NCBI GenBank assembly: GCA_023014365.1
Contig: JAEBUN010000018.1
Coordinates: 921,990 to 985,989 of the forward strand
Direction: 5' to 3'
Length of the DNA: 64,000 nt
DNA from: Lepiota brunneoincarnata
Lineage: Eukaryota; Basidiomycota; Agaricomycetes; Agaricales; Agaricaceae
Shown: positions 54,058 through 63,673 of the stretch, piece after piece
Layout of the letters: each line of letters begins with the position of its first letter
Numbering within the stretch: the stretch's first letter is position 1
Program-made: the position numbers and the translations under genes
The notes under the pieces: generated by a model
What the model was told of the DNA's origin: nothing
Database searches by the model: none
The model's input: the letters and a program-made list of their open reading frames with translations, nothing else

Positions 54058-55405
54058 ATGGCTTCTTCAATCCCCAACCTTCAAGTCGAGCTCGACGATC
54101 TCATCAGCAACACCAAAGGTCGTCTTCAGCGCCTGCAAAACGGTCAAGTCGCTCGTCCCCTCGTCGAGAAGGCTCTCCTCGCATTCGACGCCCCTGGGGT
54201 ATGTCTATTCTTTTCATGCTTCTCTCGCTGTTCCTCAATCATTTCTAGTCTGCTTATATTGAAGCGTTATCGGAGGATAATGAAGCTATCAAGCTTCATG
54301 TCAACCAAGACTACGTCTTCCGTATTCGCAAGCTCTACGAAATTTACCAAAACAACTACCATTCGTCTTATGAGATGCCCGCGATCTATAAGGCGCTCTC
54401 TGAATGCTGTAGCCGCATTAATCGCGTCCGCTCTGAAGAATCCCACAAAACCCGTACCGAAGAGGCTCAGAACCCGTCGTCCACGACTGGCTCTACTTCC
54501 TCCAACGTTGCCGAAGGCTCTGCTGTCCCCAAACGCGTAAGCTTAGCGTTCTTTTGGCTTCAAATCGTCTTCTCATGCATAAGCTTAGCCTCGCAAGGGT
54601 CGCAAGGCCCCTATCTCTGCTGCTGTTGTGGTAGACACCGATACCGAGCCTGCGGAGAGTATGAATAGTGCCTCCAACTCCCGAGCAACTGGTGCTGACA
54701 CGGTAATCTAGCTGCTTCTCAACCTATTACATTGGCTGAGATCATCGCTCGCCTTCAGGACATGATGGTCGACGAGGAGGTCTCTCAAGCTATCGTCGAA
54801 GAGGTTCGTGTAGTTCCGCCTTATCGCAAGCGTCGTTTGTCTACCTCCGACGTGGTGCGCCAGCTCCACTCCCCCCAACCACTGATTCTGACTTCCTCTC
54901 TCTCTAGGAGACTGTCAAAAAGTCCTCATCGTCTAAAGGCTCTGTCCGTCTTCTTCCCTATTGTCAAGTTCCCAATATGAACACTAAACACTGCTGTTAT
55001 GTCCGGGCTGAACAGGTTCTAGCCAAAGCCAGCGCCAATACTGCCAAACGCGCCCGTACCGAGTCTGCTTCTGATGAGCGCACCTTCGCAGGCTTATCCG
55101 GTGGGCAATTTCTCACTTCTGTTCGTTAAGCTTAGCGGTTCTGACACTTTTCCCGGGCAGCTCGTTTGCTCCAGGAACTCCAAAACCTCCTGTCTCACTC
55201 TCGCGACGAGTACGAGTCTGAATCTCGCAGTGACGACGCTCGGTCTGTCAAATGCGACCTCAATTCGCTCAGCCGGGACTTCATCGAGGCTATTCCCTCG
55301 CTCGAAGCTAACTTAAAGAGGTTCCAATTCCTCATTCAAGAGCGCATCCGTCTCAAAAGTCTTTTGCGCAACCTCTCCGACTTGGACAAGCCCCTCCCCA
55401 CTTAA
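54058..55405 (+). CDS. Antisense spliced gene 2 of family B: 338-aa basic, helical protein
   Basis: Proposed exons 54058-54198, 54249-54536, 54589-54667, 54712-54854, 54908-54943, 55016-55100 and 55161-55405, total 1017 nt in frame. The first two introns (50 and 52 nt) and the last are well supported. The 44-nt intron at 54668 (GTGCCT donor) and the 72-nt one at 54944 (GTCCGT, itself open) are less certain. The protein has a helical N-terminal domain (IPNLQVELDDLISNTKGRLQ, then EIYQNNYHSSYEMPAIY), a basic patch likely to be a nuclear signal (PKRPRKGRK), a second one (TAKRARTES), and a C-terminal Leu-rich coiled-coil-like region (ARLLQELQNLLSHSRDEYES). No known family. Intron 54537-54588 begins GTAAGCTTAG and ends ATAAGCTTAG, and the stop codon is the TAA of TAAGCTTAA. 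It converges on pol, with 77 bp between stops. Confidence 0.72.
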
Positions 55406-55482
55406 GCTTAACGCTTTTACAGTCCCTAGGATAGTTTTCCGTCGATAAGTAGATAGTTCTGTCCACAATATCAGGTTTTTTT

Positions 55483-56698
55483 CTATCCTTCCAACTCTTC
55501 CGGCTCCCATCTGTCACTAGGCTCATCCTCAGTAGTCTCCTCCAGGGTCTTCAGTCCCTCTGGCGACAGATCTATCAACTCTTGTAATTCCGGCGGCAAC
55601 GGTATATGTTTCCTGGCTAAGTAGGGAATTACTCTGAACGCCGCCACTTTATTCTGCCATACCGAACCGTCCAACTCTGCCAGGATATAAGATCCTCCCT
55701 TTGATCTAGATATGACCACCATGGGTCCTAGATACCTGGGTTTCATCTTCCTGTCTGCTGAGCTCTCTATAGCCGTATTTCTCACTAATACTAAATCTCC
55801 CGCGCCGAAGCGATAGTCTTTTATCTTATGCGCTGCTTGCCGTTCCATTTCCCAAGCCTTGCTAAGCTTAGTGTCTGAAACACGCTGACGCATCTCCTCA
55901 ACATGCCGAACATGTTTTGCCAAAGCCTGAGCTCGATATCCTATCAACTCGGCCGTGGTCAAGTACTTATTCGGTAGCTGCACCAGCCAAGTGGCCTCTT
56001 TGACATCCAAAGGTAGCGTCGGGTGCGCTCCGGTTACCAAAAAGTACGGGGAACACCCCATTCCTTTTCTAATGGTGATCCGATCTGCCCACATAACGTG
56101 CGGTAGGTGCCAATACCACTTTTTGACGTCTCCATCTGTAGCTTTGTACAACATTTGTCGCACATCCCAGTGGGGTCGCTCAATAATCCCGTTCGCTTTG
56201 GAATTGTAAGGAGATATCGTTACTCCCTTTATCCCATATTTTTCTTCCTAGCCATCGAACAGCTTTCTTAAATGGAGAACCGTTGTCCGTGACAATCTTC
56301 ACTATACAGCCCCATCGGCAAATGATATCTTCGAATAACCACTGCGCGATCGAACTGGCGTTCTCTTTTCTCAACGCTTTTGCCTCCATCCAAGATGACA
56401 GTCCACACCTTCCATGCACAATATAACTACACCCATTAGAACTTGGCGTCATATGTAGTGTGTCCACATGTAGCACTTGGAATATCGACGGCGTGGGCGT
56501 TACTATTGGCGGCGTCTCGATGATCACCTTTTGCCGTTGCTGGCATAGATGGCACGATTGCACATACCAAGCTACGTCTCCTTCAACTTCCGGCCACCAG
56601 AACCTCTGCGTTATAAGCTTAGTGGTTGCGTATATTCCTCTGTGTCCTAGGAAGTCGTGGCTGGCTCGCAACATATACATACGTTGCTCCTTATCCAC
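55483..56698 (-). CDS. Family-B integrase, broken by a 1-nt shift
   Basis: Frame 56698-56180 has the zinc domain ([28 protein letters not shown]) and the first core aspartates ([18 protein letters not shown]). Frame 56163-55483 continues with [28 protein letters not shown] and the [20 protein letters not shown] region. The junction near 56240 (gaagaaaaatatggg) needs one base to restore RKKYG and the core Glu (GIIERPHW), which would lie between the two frames. Catalyses cDNA insertion. The same clade as the decayed copy at 3838-4480. The stop at 55483 lies 77 bp from the convergent gene 2 stop. Confidence 0.85.
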
Positions 56699-56717
56699 TA
56701 CTAGCTGATGCTGACCG

Positions 56718-59108
56718 CTAGGACTTCGTCCTATACAGCCTCCCCTCTTTATCCAAGAAGAAATGCTCTACCATATGCTTAAGCTTACGCAGATCTGGCT
56801 CATCCAAGCCTTCAGCTGCGCTACTGCCCCCTGTTTTCAGGTATTCCCTGACTTTGGGTATCCTTTCATCTTGTATTCGCGCTGTATCTGTCCTGCGCGA
56901 CTCATCATATGTTTCCTCTATCTCGGCCGACTTTTCCTCTTCGAAATCTGGCACTAGCCTGACATCCGTCATTAAGCTTAGTACTTGTCGATGGTTTTCT
57001 GGACAGGCTGGGTCTTCTATAACCCTAAGCTTAGCCTGTTGTTCATCCAAGTACTCTTCCCGGGCTTGATCCAGCTCATACTCAAAATCATACACATCAC
57101 GCGCCAGACCCTGGTTGAAGCCAGAGCGACTGTCGATCTCATCGCAGAAGGCTTCCAAGGGTAAAGGATCTGCGGCCCCTGGATCTTCTTTGATCAGTTC
57201 GAACTCCTCTCCTTCATCCTCGGATCCATCGTCGAAGCGACGGGCTGTCTCATCACCGGGATAGTAGCGTCGCCTGGACAGTCCGTCCGGTCCAAAGTTC
57301 TTCCCTTCTTTGTGTACTAGCGTGAAGTGGAACGACCTAATGAAGTCCACCCAGCGGTTTACTGTGGCGTTCGGGAGCTTCCCTGGGTTGTTTAACATCC
57401 CGAAGAGAAACTTCGCATCCGTCTCCACCACTAAGTTTCTTGATCCCCACAGTAAATATTTCTCTTGTTCCAGCACCATTCTTAAGCCGCATAGCTCTCG
57501 CTTGGGCTGAGAGTATCTCTGCTGTCTTTCATCCAATAATATTGACCCAAACTTCACATAATGTATAAGCTTAGCGTCTTCTCCATCTCTCTGATATATG
57601 TAGTATCCCACCGCCCTCCATGAGGTATCCACGGCTACTACTATGGGTTGTTTACTCGGAAATTCGGGGTTCCTGGTCGGGAAACAGCGCTGAATCGCAT
57701 CTTTCAGCTCCTGCTGCGCTTTCCGTTCGTTTTCTCCCCACTCAAACTCTTGCCCTTTTTTAAGCTTTTCGTACAGAGGTGCCGCTATGGCTATGAACTT
57801 TGGGATATGATTCCTGCAGCGCGTAGCTGTTCCTAGAAAACCCCTTAGCTCGGAGACATTCTCGCAATCCCCCCATCTTAATATCTTCCCAATGGTGTCT
57901 GTAGCAGGCAACCGTCCTTTATATGAGCATTCAAAACCCACCACGGTGATTTCATCAGCGCAGATAGTCGTCTTGGGCCCAGAGAAGGTCCCTCCTACGT
58001 ATTTCATCCTCTGTAGAATCCTATTGACGGTCTGCATGTGTTCCCATACAAATCTTCGGATCCCTGGGTTCTCTTTCAACGTCTCTTCCGTGCCATCTGG
58101 CAACTCATATCTAGTTTTCGGCCCTCTGATAGGTACATCATCTATGTACGGCATCGTGTATTCTGGTATCTCACTGGCTAGGATCGCTGTTACATCCTCA
58201 TGGAATATAGGCACTGAGTTGGTCCATCCCATGGGTAATGTCACTAAGCGTAGCGCTCCAAAAGGCGTCTGGAACGTTGTTAAGTCCCGAGACGACTCAG
58301 CTAACAGTCGCTCGTCATAGCCAACATATAGATCCAGAATGCCTCCGCAAGCTCTGCCTGCGAAGTGCATCGCCAAATCTTCCGTTGCTGGCGGCAGTCC
58401 TGAATGCGCTATCGTCACTCTGTTCAGCGGCTCCAAGCTGTGTACCAGTCTCAAACTTTTCCCATCTTTCTTCACCACACAGAACCATCGGGATCTATAG
58501 GATGAGTTCGACGGCTCGTATACACCAGCACTAATCTTTCTCTTTATAATGGCACAGACTTCATCATAGATCGCTGGTGGAATCGGAATGGGCTTCTCCA
58601 CCCACGGAGTATGTTCTACCGTCGGTATCTCGATCGGCGGGAAGAAGTCTTCCCTAAAACATCCCCTCTCCTCATCTGTCCATGCGAATGCCCTTTCCTG
58701 AAGCATCATGACTTGGTGCATCAGCTTTCTTTCTTCTGGCCACAAGAAATCCCCTGCATGGGCTTCATCCAGCTTAAGCTTGCGCTCCTCCGTATATCTG
58801 CCTGTCGGGACAAACTCTGGAGGATGCATGCTAAGCTTAGGCATTTCTGCCAGCGGATCCCCTTTTATTTCTCGTTTTATCCTGAATTTCTCCGGTAAAT
58901 CACCTAACACTGGCCTCACTTTTAAAGCGACTGGTTTATATTTCTTCCCAGCCAGGCATTGTACAATATCTTCGTCATCCCCTTCAGTTTCGAAGACAGT
59001 CATTCCCTGACCCTCCGTATCCTGTGCGTTGGCGATGCGCCCTAGGCACGAATAACGCCGTTGCTCTATCTTCCTGTGGGCAGTCCTCATCGCGTATGAC
59101 TCGGTCAA
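56718..59108 (-). CDS. Family-B reverse transcriptase and RNase H
   Basis: 796-residue frame. RT has SRWFCVVKKDGKSLRLVHSL, TPFGALRLVTLPMGWTNS and the catalytic YIDDVPIRGP (near 58145), a YIDD rather than the common Y[VM]DD. RNase H starts at VVAVDTSWRAVGYYIYQRD and ends at NFGPDGLSRRRYYPGD. A charged linker of about 150 residues precedes integrase. A 1-nt shift near 56730 cuts the frame just before the integrase start (RLYR, then SPSGQHQL in the next frame). Upstream, a short frame 59235-58984 bridges to the protease ORF, so further frame changes lie at 59.1-59.25 kb. Six exact TAAGCTTA sites lie inside this frame. Confidence 0.88.
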   Translation of the reverse strand: MTESYAMRTAHRKIEQRRYSCLGRIANAQDTEGQGMTVFETEGDDEDIVQCLAGKKYKPVALKVRPVLGDLPEKFRIKREIKGDPLAEMPKLSMHPPEFVPTGRYTEERKLKLDEAHAGDFLWPEERKLMHQVMMLQERAFAWTDEERGCFREDFFPPIEIPTVEHTPWVEKPIPIPPAIYDEVCAIIKRKISAGVYEPSNSSYRSRWFCVVKKDGKSLRLVHSLEPLNRVTIAHSGLPPATEDLAMHFAGRACGGILDLYVGYDERLLAESSRDLTTFQTPFGALRLVTLPMGWTNSVPIFHEDVTAILASEIPEYTMPYIDDVPIRGPKTRYELPDGTEETLKENPGIRRFVWEHMQTVNRILQRMKYVGGTFSGPKTTICADEITVVGFECSYKGRLPATDTIGKILRWGDCENVSELRGFLGTATRCRNHIPKFIAIAAPLYEKLKKGQEFEWGENERKAQQELKDAIQRCFPTRNPEFPSKQPIVVAVDTSWRAVGYYIYQRDGEDAKLIHYVKFGSILLDERQQRYSQPKRELCGLRMVLEQEKYLLWGSRNLVVETDAKFLFGMLNNPGKLPNATVNRWVDFIRSFHFTLVHKEGKNFGPDGLSRRRYYPGDETARRFDDGSEDEGEEFELIKEDPGAADPLPLEAFCDEIDSRSGFNQGLARDVYDFEYELDQAREEYLDEQQAKLRVIEDPACPENHRQVLSLMTDVRLVPDFEEEKSAEIEETYDESRRTDTARIQDERIPKVREYLKTGGSSAAEGLDEPDLRKLKHMVEHFFLDKEGRLYRTKS

Positions 59109-59260
59109 TGAACATTAGCTGTAGCTCGGCCTCTGAGAAGCTTCCTTTTGCTAAGCTTAGTGTTTGTGCGACGACAGGGCCCTTCTCATCATCATAGTCT
59201 ATTATACAAGCCACCTCTCCTTGTCCCTCAGTCAACTCATCGAGGTTTCTTGAAAATTTT
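58984..59260 (-). CDS. Family-B linker ORF between protease and RT
   Basis: Frame reading FSRNLDELTEGQGEVACIID, then AQTLSLAKGSFSEAEL. It overlaps the end of the protease ORF and the start of the RT ORF in different frames. Probably part of one polyprotein interrupted by indels, or reached by frameshifting. No separate function is assigned. Confidence 0.5.
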
Positions 59261-60380
59261 GACTGTTTTCCCTAAGCTTAGGAGGATTACACTCTCCTCG
59301 AGCATAAGTTGGTAACACAGCCCGTTCTCTGGTATTTGGGTCCGTAATAACCAAGGTTTGCTCGCCACTGGCGCTATTCCTGACTTCGCTAGCCGTCATT
59401 ACATCAAAGGGTCGTCCCAAGAGTACTCGATACGCGGGGTTACGAACGATGTGAACTTGCAAATAGATTGTGACTCCCCCGCAGGTAAAGCCTACGTTCT
59501 TTGCCAGTCCACAAGTCTTTTCAACCTGCCCATTCGCACTCTGCAAATTTATCGTAGTATCTGGATCCCAAGAAACTTGACATGCAATCGCCGCTTCCTG
59601 ACTCATGGAGACGATCTGTGACCCGCTATCTAGCAAGGCCTCTTCCTGCCGAATCCCATTTATCAGAGTTGGCACTACTCTCAACGGCTCGCATTCTTTC
59701 GCAATAAACACTTGCCGTCCCCTGTCTCTTCGAGGAAGTGACTCCAAGTACTGCATGATTGGATCCTGCGCTACCCAGGCTTGGGTTGCCGAGCCTTCTC
59801 GGAGCACTGTATCATACTTCCGAGTGCCGTCTGCTAGCTCCGTTATCATGACTTGTACTGGCCCACTATTAATCTCTATATCTTCTGTATCATCGTCCCA
59901 GGGCCCTACTCCTGCTATTAAGCTTTGACTTGTGGGTACCCGTTTTCTCATAATGCGCTCCCTATAAGCGTTCCTGTATATCGGTGACAATGCCAAGAGT
60001 TCTCCATGCGATACTGAGGCTTCTCGCTTCAATACCCTGCTGAGTACTTCCTCCACATCGACACTCCTCTCTATAGGGGCCTGGTGCTTATACGCAGGCT
60101 CCTTCTTAGATGGTTCCATCCTTCTGACAGGCAACGGTGGCACCTCAACGACCGGGCGCAGTGGTTTCACATTTCTATATGGTAATTCCCCTGCTGCAGC
60201 ACGCACTGGTTCCTCCGTTGTCTGCCCTATTTCCTCATTTTCTGATTCTTCTGATCGCTCGGAATCCGACGCGTCCTCAGGAGTCTGTCCTCTGGCGAAG
60301 GCGACCTTCTTCTTCAGAGCCGGCTCCTTCCTCGAACCCTTTAGAAACCCGACTCCGAGTTCCAAGTCTTCGCGCCACTC
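59232..60380 (-). CDS. Family-B protease ORF
   Basis: 377-residue frame. The first 240 residues are acidic and Pro-rich, with a helical segment (VDVEEVLSRVLKREASVSHG). The retropepsin part has EEALLDSGSQIVSMS (catalytic DSG) and ends VHIVRNPAYRVLLGRPFDVM. It overlaps the Gag end by about 25 nt in the -1 frame (Gag TGGAACTCGG..., Pro TTGGAACTCGG...), consistent with -1 frameshifting or an in-line junction. Releases mature Gag and Pol proteins. Confidence 0.82.
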   Translation of the reverse strand, partial: EWREDLELGVGFLKGSRKEPALKKKVAFARGQTPEDASDSERSEESENEEIGQTTEEPVRAAAGELPYRNVKPLRPVVEVPPLPVRRMEPSKKEPAYKHQAPIERSVDVEEVLSRVLKREASVSHGELLALSPIYRNAYRERIMRKRVPTSQSLIAGVGPWDDDTEDIEINSGPVQVMITELADGTRKYDTVLREGSATQAWVAQDPIMQYLESLPRRDRGRQVFIAKECEPLRVVPTLINGIRQEEALLDSGSQIVSMSQEAAIACQVSWDPDTTINLQSANGQVEKTCGLAKNVGFTCGGVTIYLQVHIVRNPAYRVLLGRPFDVMTASEVRNSASGEQTLVITDPNTRERAVLPTYARGECNPPKLRENSQNFQETSMS

Positions 60381-62362
60381 CTGGTGTCCAAATACTGGCT
60401 TGCCGAGGGCGTACCATCCGTCAGACCACTAAGCTTAGCCTGTATCTGGGCCAATTGCTCGGCCAAAGACTGTATCTCGACGTTATCATCCTTTCTTGTC
60501 ATAAGCTTAACCTTTGGGGTACTCCCAGCGTGGATGGCAGCTGTCTCCAACATTTCCATGCGCTGCTTCAGACGGCGGATTTCTTCTTCCGCTGGCGACC
60601 TTTGGTTTTCTGACCTCGGGAACGCTCTCTGTGCAAACACTGCTGACGTTGGTACTTGCGGTAACTCAGGCTCAACCTCCGGCAGTTCTGGTATCTGAAC
60701 GAAGAGTTGTCCCTTTGTCGCATAGTACTTTGCCACTTTCTCTTTAATAGGCCCTTCTCCTCGAGGGATACTCGAGCCGTCTCCCATATATATTTTGTTC
60801 CCTTCGACTCTAATTCGGCCGGCTTGTTTATCCGCCTCCATGTCCGGGCAGAATAACCAACTATGCCCTAATAACCAGCAGTAGAAACACTTGCGATCGG
60901 AAAGCGACCCTGCCGGCCCACTTCCGGTATTCCTCTGGGCGTGATTATAACCGGCATGATTATGTCCGTCTTTCGCCGAGCTCTCTAAATATGTTTTTAA
61001 GGTATGCCCCTGGATATTCATGAGGTCCTTAAGCTCAGCGAGGCCACCTGCCATCTGCGAGACTTCATCCTGAAATTTCTGCTTTAAGCTTTGCAGTTCT
61101 CGCTTTACCACCGGGTCATAAGTCCCTGTTCCGGACGTCGCAGGTGGATGGCTCATCGATGCCGAGTTTACCGGCCTCAAATCCTGATGAAGGGATCGCA
61201 TAAGTGTTTTGCCAATCGAAATTTCGACAGCTTTATCCACGACAATCCTCCAATCATAGGGGTCCTCTTCGCGTAAATCCTTCGCAGTCAGTGCCGACCC
61301 ATCACTTGCGGTTCTACGCGCCCCGGTGATCGCTAATCTCGCATTGAGCACATCCTGGAACACCGAGTCCAGTGCGCTCGTAAATAACTCGACTAGCTCT
61401 CGGTTCGAGACTACCGCCGGCGACTTTAGACACTTCTCTGCTTCGAGAATGAATCGCCTTTTAAAGTCCAAGACTTTATGCTCCTCATTCATCGCAATGC
61501 CTCTACTCTCTGCGCAGAGTTCCCTCAAGCGTCGCACTGAGCCCTGCTCGGCTGCCACAGCCTCGGGATACTCTTTCTTTAATCTCTCTACGAAGCCTGT
61601 CCAGCTTCCTGCTAAGAACTCCGCAAAACTCATCCACTCTTCACGGATATCCTGGTCCACATATGACACCGCCCAATTTATTCTTTCTGCCTCGTCCGTC
61701 GTCTTCGTTATCGTGAAGAGACGTTCCAGCGTCCAGAGATAATTTCTCAATGTCTGTGGTTTTGATGCATCCCACCTGGGAGCATTATTGCTAAAGGGAA
61801 TTGGCATACGCTCGTGTCCCATTTTTCTAGCTGTAGTCGTCGTCGACGGCGTAGTTTGGTTTGTCTGTACAGTCGGAGTTGACTGTGATATCTGTGGTAC
61901 CGTGGGGGCACCAAAAGGGTTCGTATGAAACGAGTTTTGGTTTGGTAACGCTAAGCTTAGCATAGGAACGGTCTGACCGTCCTGGTTTTCGGTGTGCAGA
62001 ATATGCGCTATGTTGCGAGCTGAGGCTGGAAGCCTTATAGTAATTCTGGGAGCAGTAGAGATCGGCGGTACGGCTTCTCTCAATACTGCAACTGCTGAAC
62101 CACTCGCTGTGTTCGCAGCTAAAGCGCTAACGGGATCTTTTCGCTTTCGAGAGGTACTAGCGGCGATGAGGCCTTCAGAACCTTCTGGACGATTGGAGTT
62201 CCAAGTAGGTCTCTGTTTTGGTGGGTCGACCGTCCTGAGACTGCTCTCGAAGGACGTTTTGGGTGACTTTACGGTCTTTGCTTGAACCTTTTTCTGCTTC
62301 GCAGGTGAAAGGCAGGCCAGTGTCCAAGTCTTTTGGTGTTTGTCTCGTGAAATTCAACTGAA
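60341..62362 (-). CDS. Family-B Gag
   Basis: Open from about 62362 without an ATG until MLSLALPNQ (near 61963), whose ATG abuts a TAAGCTTAG site. The true start may lie upstream through an intron or in the LTR. The capsid-like domain has NYLWTLERLFTITKTTDEAE, WAVSYVDQDIREEWMSF and FKRRFILEAEKCL. The zinc knuckle is CFYCWLLGHSWLFC (near 60885). A C-terminal coiled segment follows (EEEIRRLKQRMEMLETAAI, then AEQLAQIQAKLSGL). Forms particles and packages RNA. Confidence 0.8.
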
Positions 62363-62366
62363 AACC

Positions 62367-62385
62367 CCCCTCGCGGTGGGCTCCA
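62367..62385 (-). promoter_or_regulatory. Family-B primer-binding site
   Basis: Two bases inside the right LTR on the minus strand, TGGAGCCCACCGCGAGGGG. It is the complement of a tRNA 3' end terminating in GGGCTCCA. The primer tRNA was not identified. It matches the PBS of the decayed Gypsy at 16671-16690. Confidence 0.75.
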
Positions 62386-62387
62386 GA

Positions 62388-63673
62388 TGAAAAGGTAGAA
62401 ACGTTCGTATGTTTTAATATGGATAGTGGGCTTGTTTTCACTAAGCTTAGCCGAAATTCGATAAGCTTAAGCTAATACAAGTGGAATGAGATAGATAAGG
62501 AACAGTTTCGTCTTTTAGGGTGTTCTGGGGGTGCGTTCTGACAGCGAAATTCAAGAGAGTAGTGTTTTAGAGGTTAACGAACAGCCGTTGAAGTTATCTT
62601 AGCCGTACGGTGCAACAATGAAAGGACAATCCCTGTCAATTCAAAGCTGCGGGGTCTCTAGTCTCTGGTCTCTGGTCTCTGTCTCTGTCTCTGTCTCTAG
62701 CACTCTGGAACTCTAAACTCTGAACTCTGGTCTCTGTCTCTGTCTCTGGGTTGGTCGACGACCGAAGAATTCACACTTAACGACGCACACTAAATAGCCC
62801 TCTGAAACCGTTCTTGATCACGGCTCGCAGACTTGCGTGTGGAAGCAGGGGTGAGACCTCTTGCTTCTCCACAAACAAGTGCGACCGTATTTATATTGTT
62901 TAGATACATACGAGAGATAGTAAATATGAAATAGAAAACAATAAGCTTAATTGTTACAGGCACTGTAGAACATTTTGGAAGGTTCGGCAGCATTTCTACC
63001 TCACCCTGGGTTATGGGTTTTTCTCTGATTAACGAATGGCAATCCGGCCAGACGTGTTCCGTGCTCGCCTGCATTATTCTGCGTCCACGCGAGCGCGTTA
63101 AGACTCCGGATCAATTATGATCGGAATGTATAGCGGATGGACAGTCCCTTGATCTGTTGTAATTAATCTCAGTTAAGCAATAGGCCGAGGTGCCGGGACC
63201 CACAAAGCACTCGTTAATTAGGAGTCTTTGATATTTCTAGGGTTTTGGGCATCGGGTGTCGCCTCCCGAACGTTGAACGTTCCGTTCCGTGGTCCGGTCA
63301 TCATTATTGGGCTCGCTTTCGACATAATACTCCTGCGACAGCCGCTAGGTACATTCTTTATATTCAAACGCATCCGGGTTCATCAGAAAACTGCTCGTAA
63401 GGTCCCTTGATGCGACCGGAGTATACTCGATAGACTATGTAGAGTCCTGAATCCCTCTGGAAAGCGTTCTGATAGTTTGGTTCACTAAGCTTAGTGATAA
63501 TGAACTGGTTTGAACACTTCCAAGGCTCGAATATCCTCAATTCGGTCGAACTGGCTACTACGGGACATAGTACCAATCCTCTATAGAGTTCTTTAATGAT
63601 ATAGCCAATGATTCTATGTAGAGAATCGTTCCGGAGTACGGAATTCATGTATAGGCGTGAAATCGGCGTATCA
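62388..63673 (-). repeat. Inner family-B right LTR (pol-sense 5' LTR)
   Basis: 1286 bp, same length as the reconstituted left LTR. TAAGCTTA at 62442, 62462, 62942 and 63486. Minus-strand frames 63074-62790 and 63648-63364 are shared with other LTR copies. Confidence 0.92.

Larger units (their letters stand above)
51198..61959. repeat. Dispersed palindrome TAAGCTTA, 20 exact copies in the family-B internal region
   Basis: Exact copies start at 51198, 52135, 53537, 53937, 54538, 54580, 55127, 55403, 55863, 56614, 56780, 56973, 57026, 57566, 58832, 59152, 59273, 60430, 60502 and 61952. One-mismatch versions lie near 57750, 58245, 58773, 59919 and 61085. A flanking G on the right is common, so the core tends to CTAAGCTTAG. 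Sites fall in introns, spacers and pol coding DNA in different frames. Each LTR adds four. None was seen in element A or in the rest of the window. Confidence 0.9.
41542..63673 (-). mobile_element. Inner family-B LTR retrotransposon, about 13.9 kb without the nested element A
   Basis: LTRs are 41542-42149 plus 50395-51072 (split; 1286 bp joined) and 62388-63673 (1286 bp), ends TGAAAAGG...GTATCA. The target duplication is CCGG, or CCGGT if the first T is counted as host (41538-41541 and 63674-63677). Pol sense is minus: 5' LTR (right), PBS, gag, protease, RT/RNase H, integrase, two antisense spliced genes, PPT, 3' LTR (left). The two LTRs differ at only a handful of positions by eye, so insertion was recent, before element A landed in the left LTR. 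The pol carries at least two 1-nt frameshifts, so this copy is probably not autonomous, while the antisense genes are intact. Confidence 0.9.

Noticed and set aside
62367..62385. tRNA gene at the family-B PBS
   Set aside because: Only the 3'-end complement is present; no cloverleaf arms.
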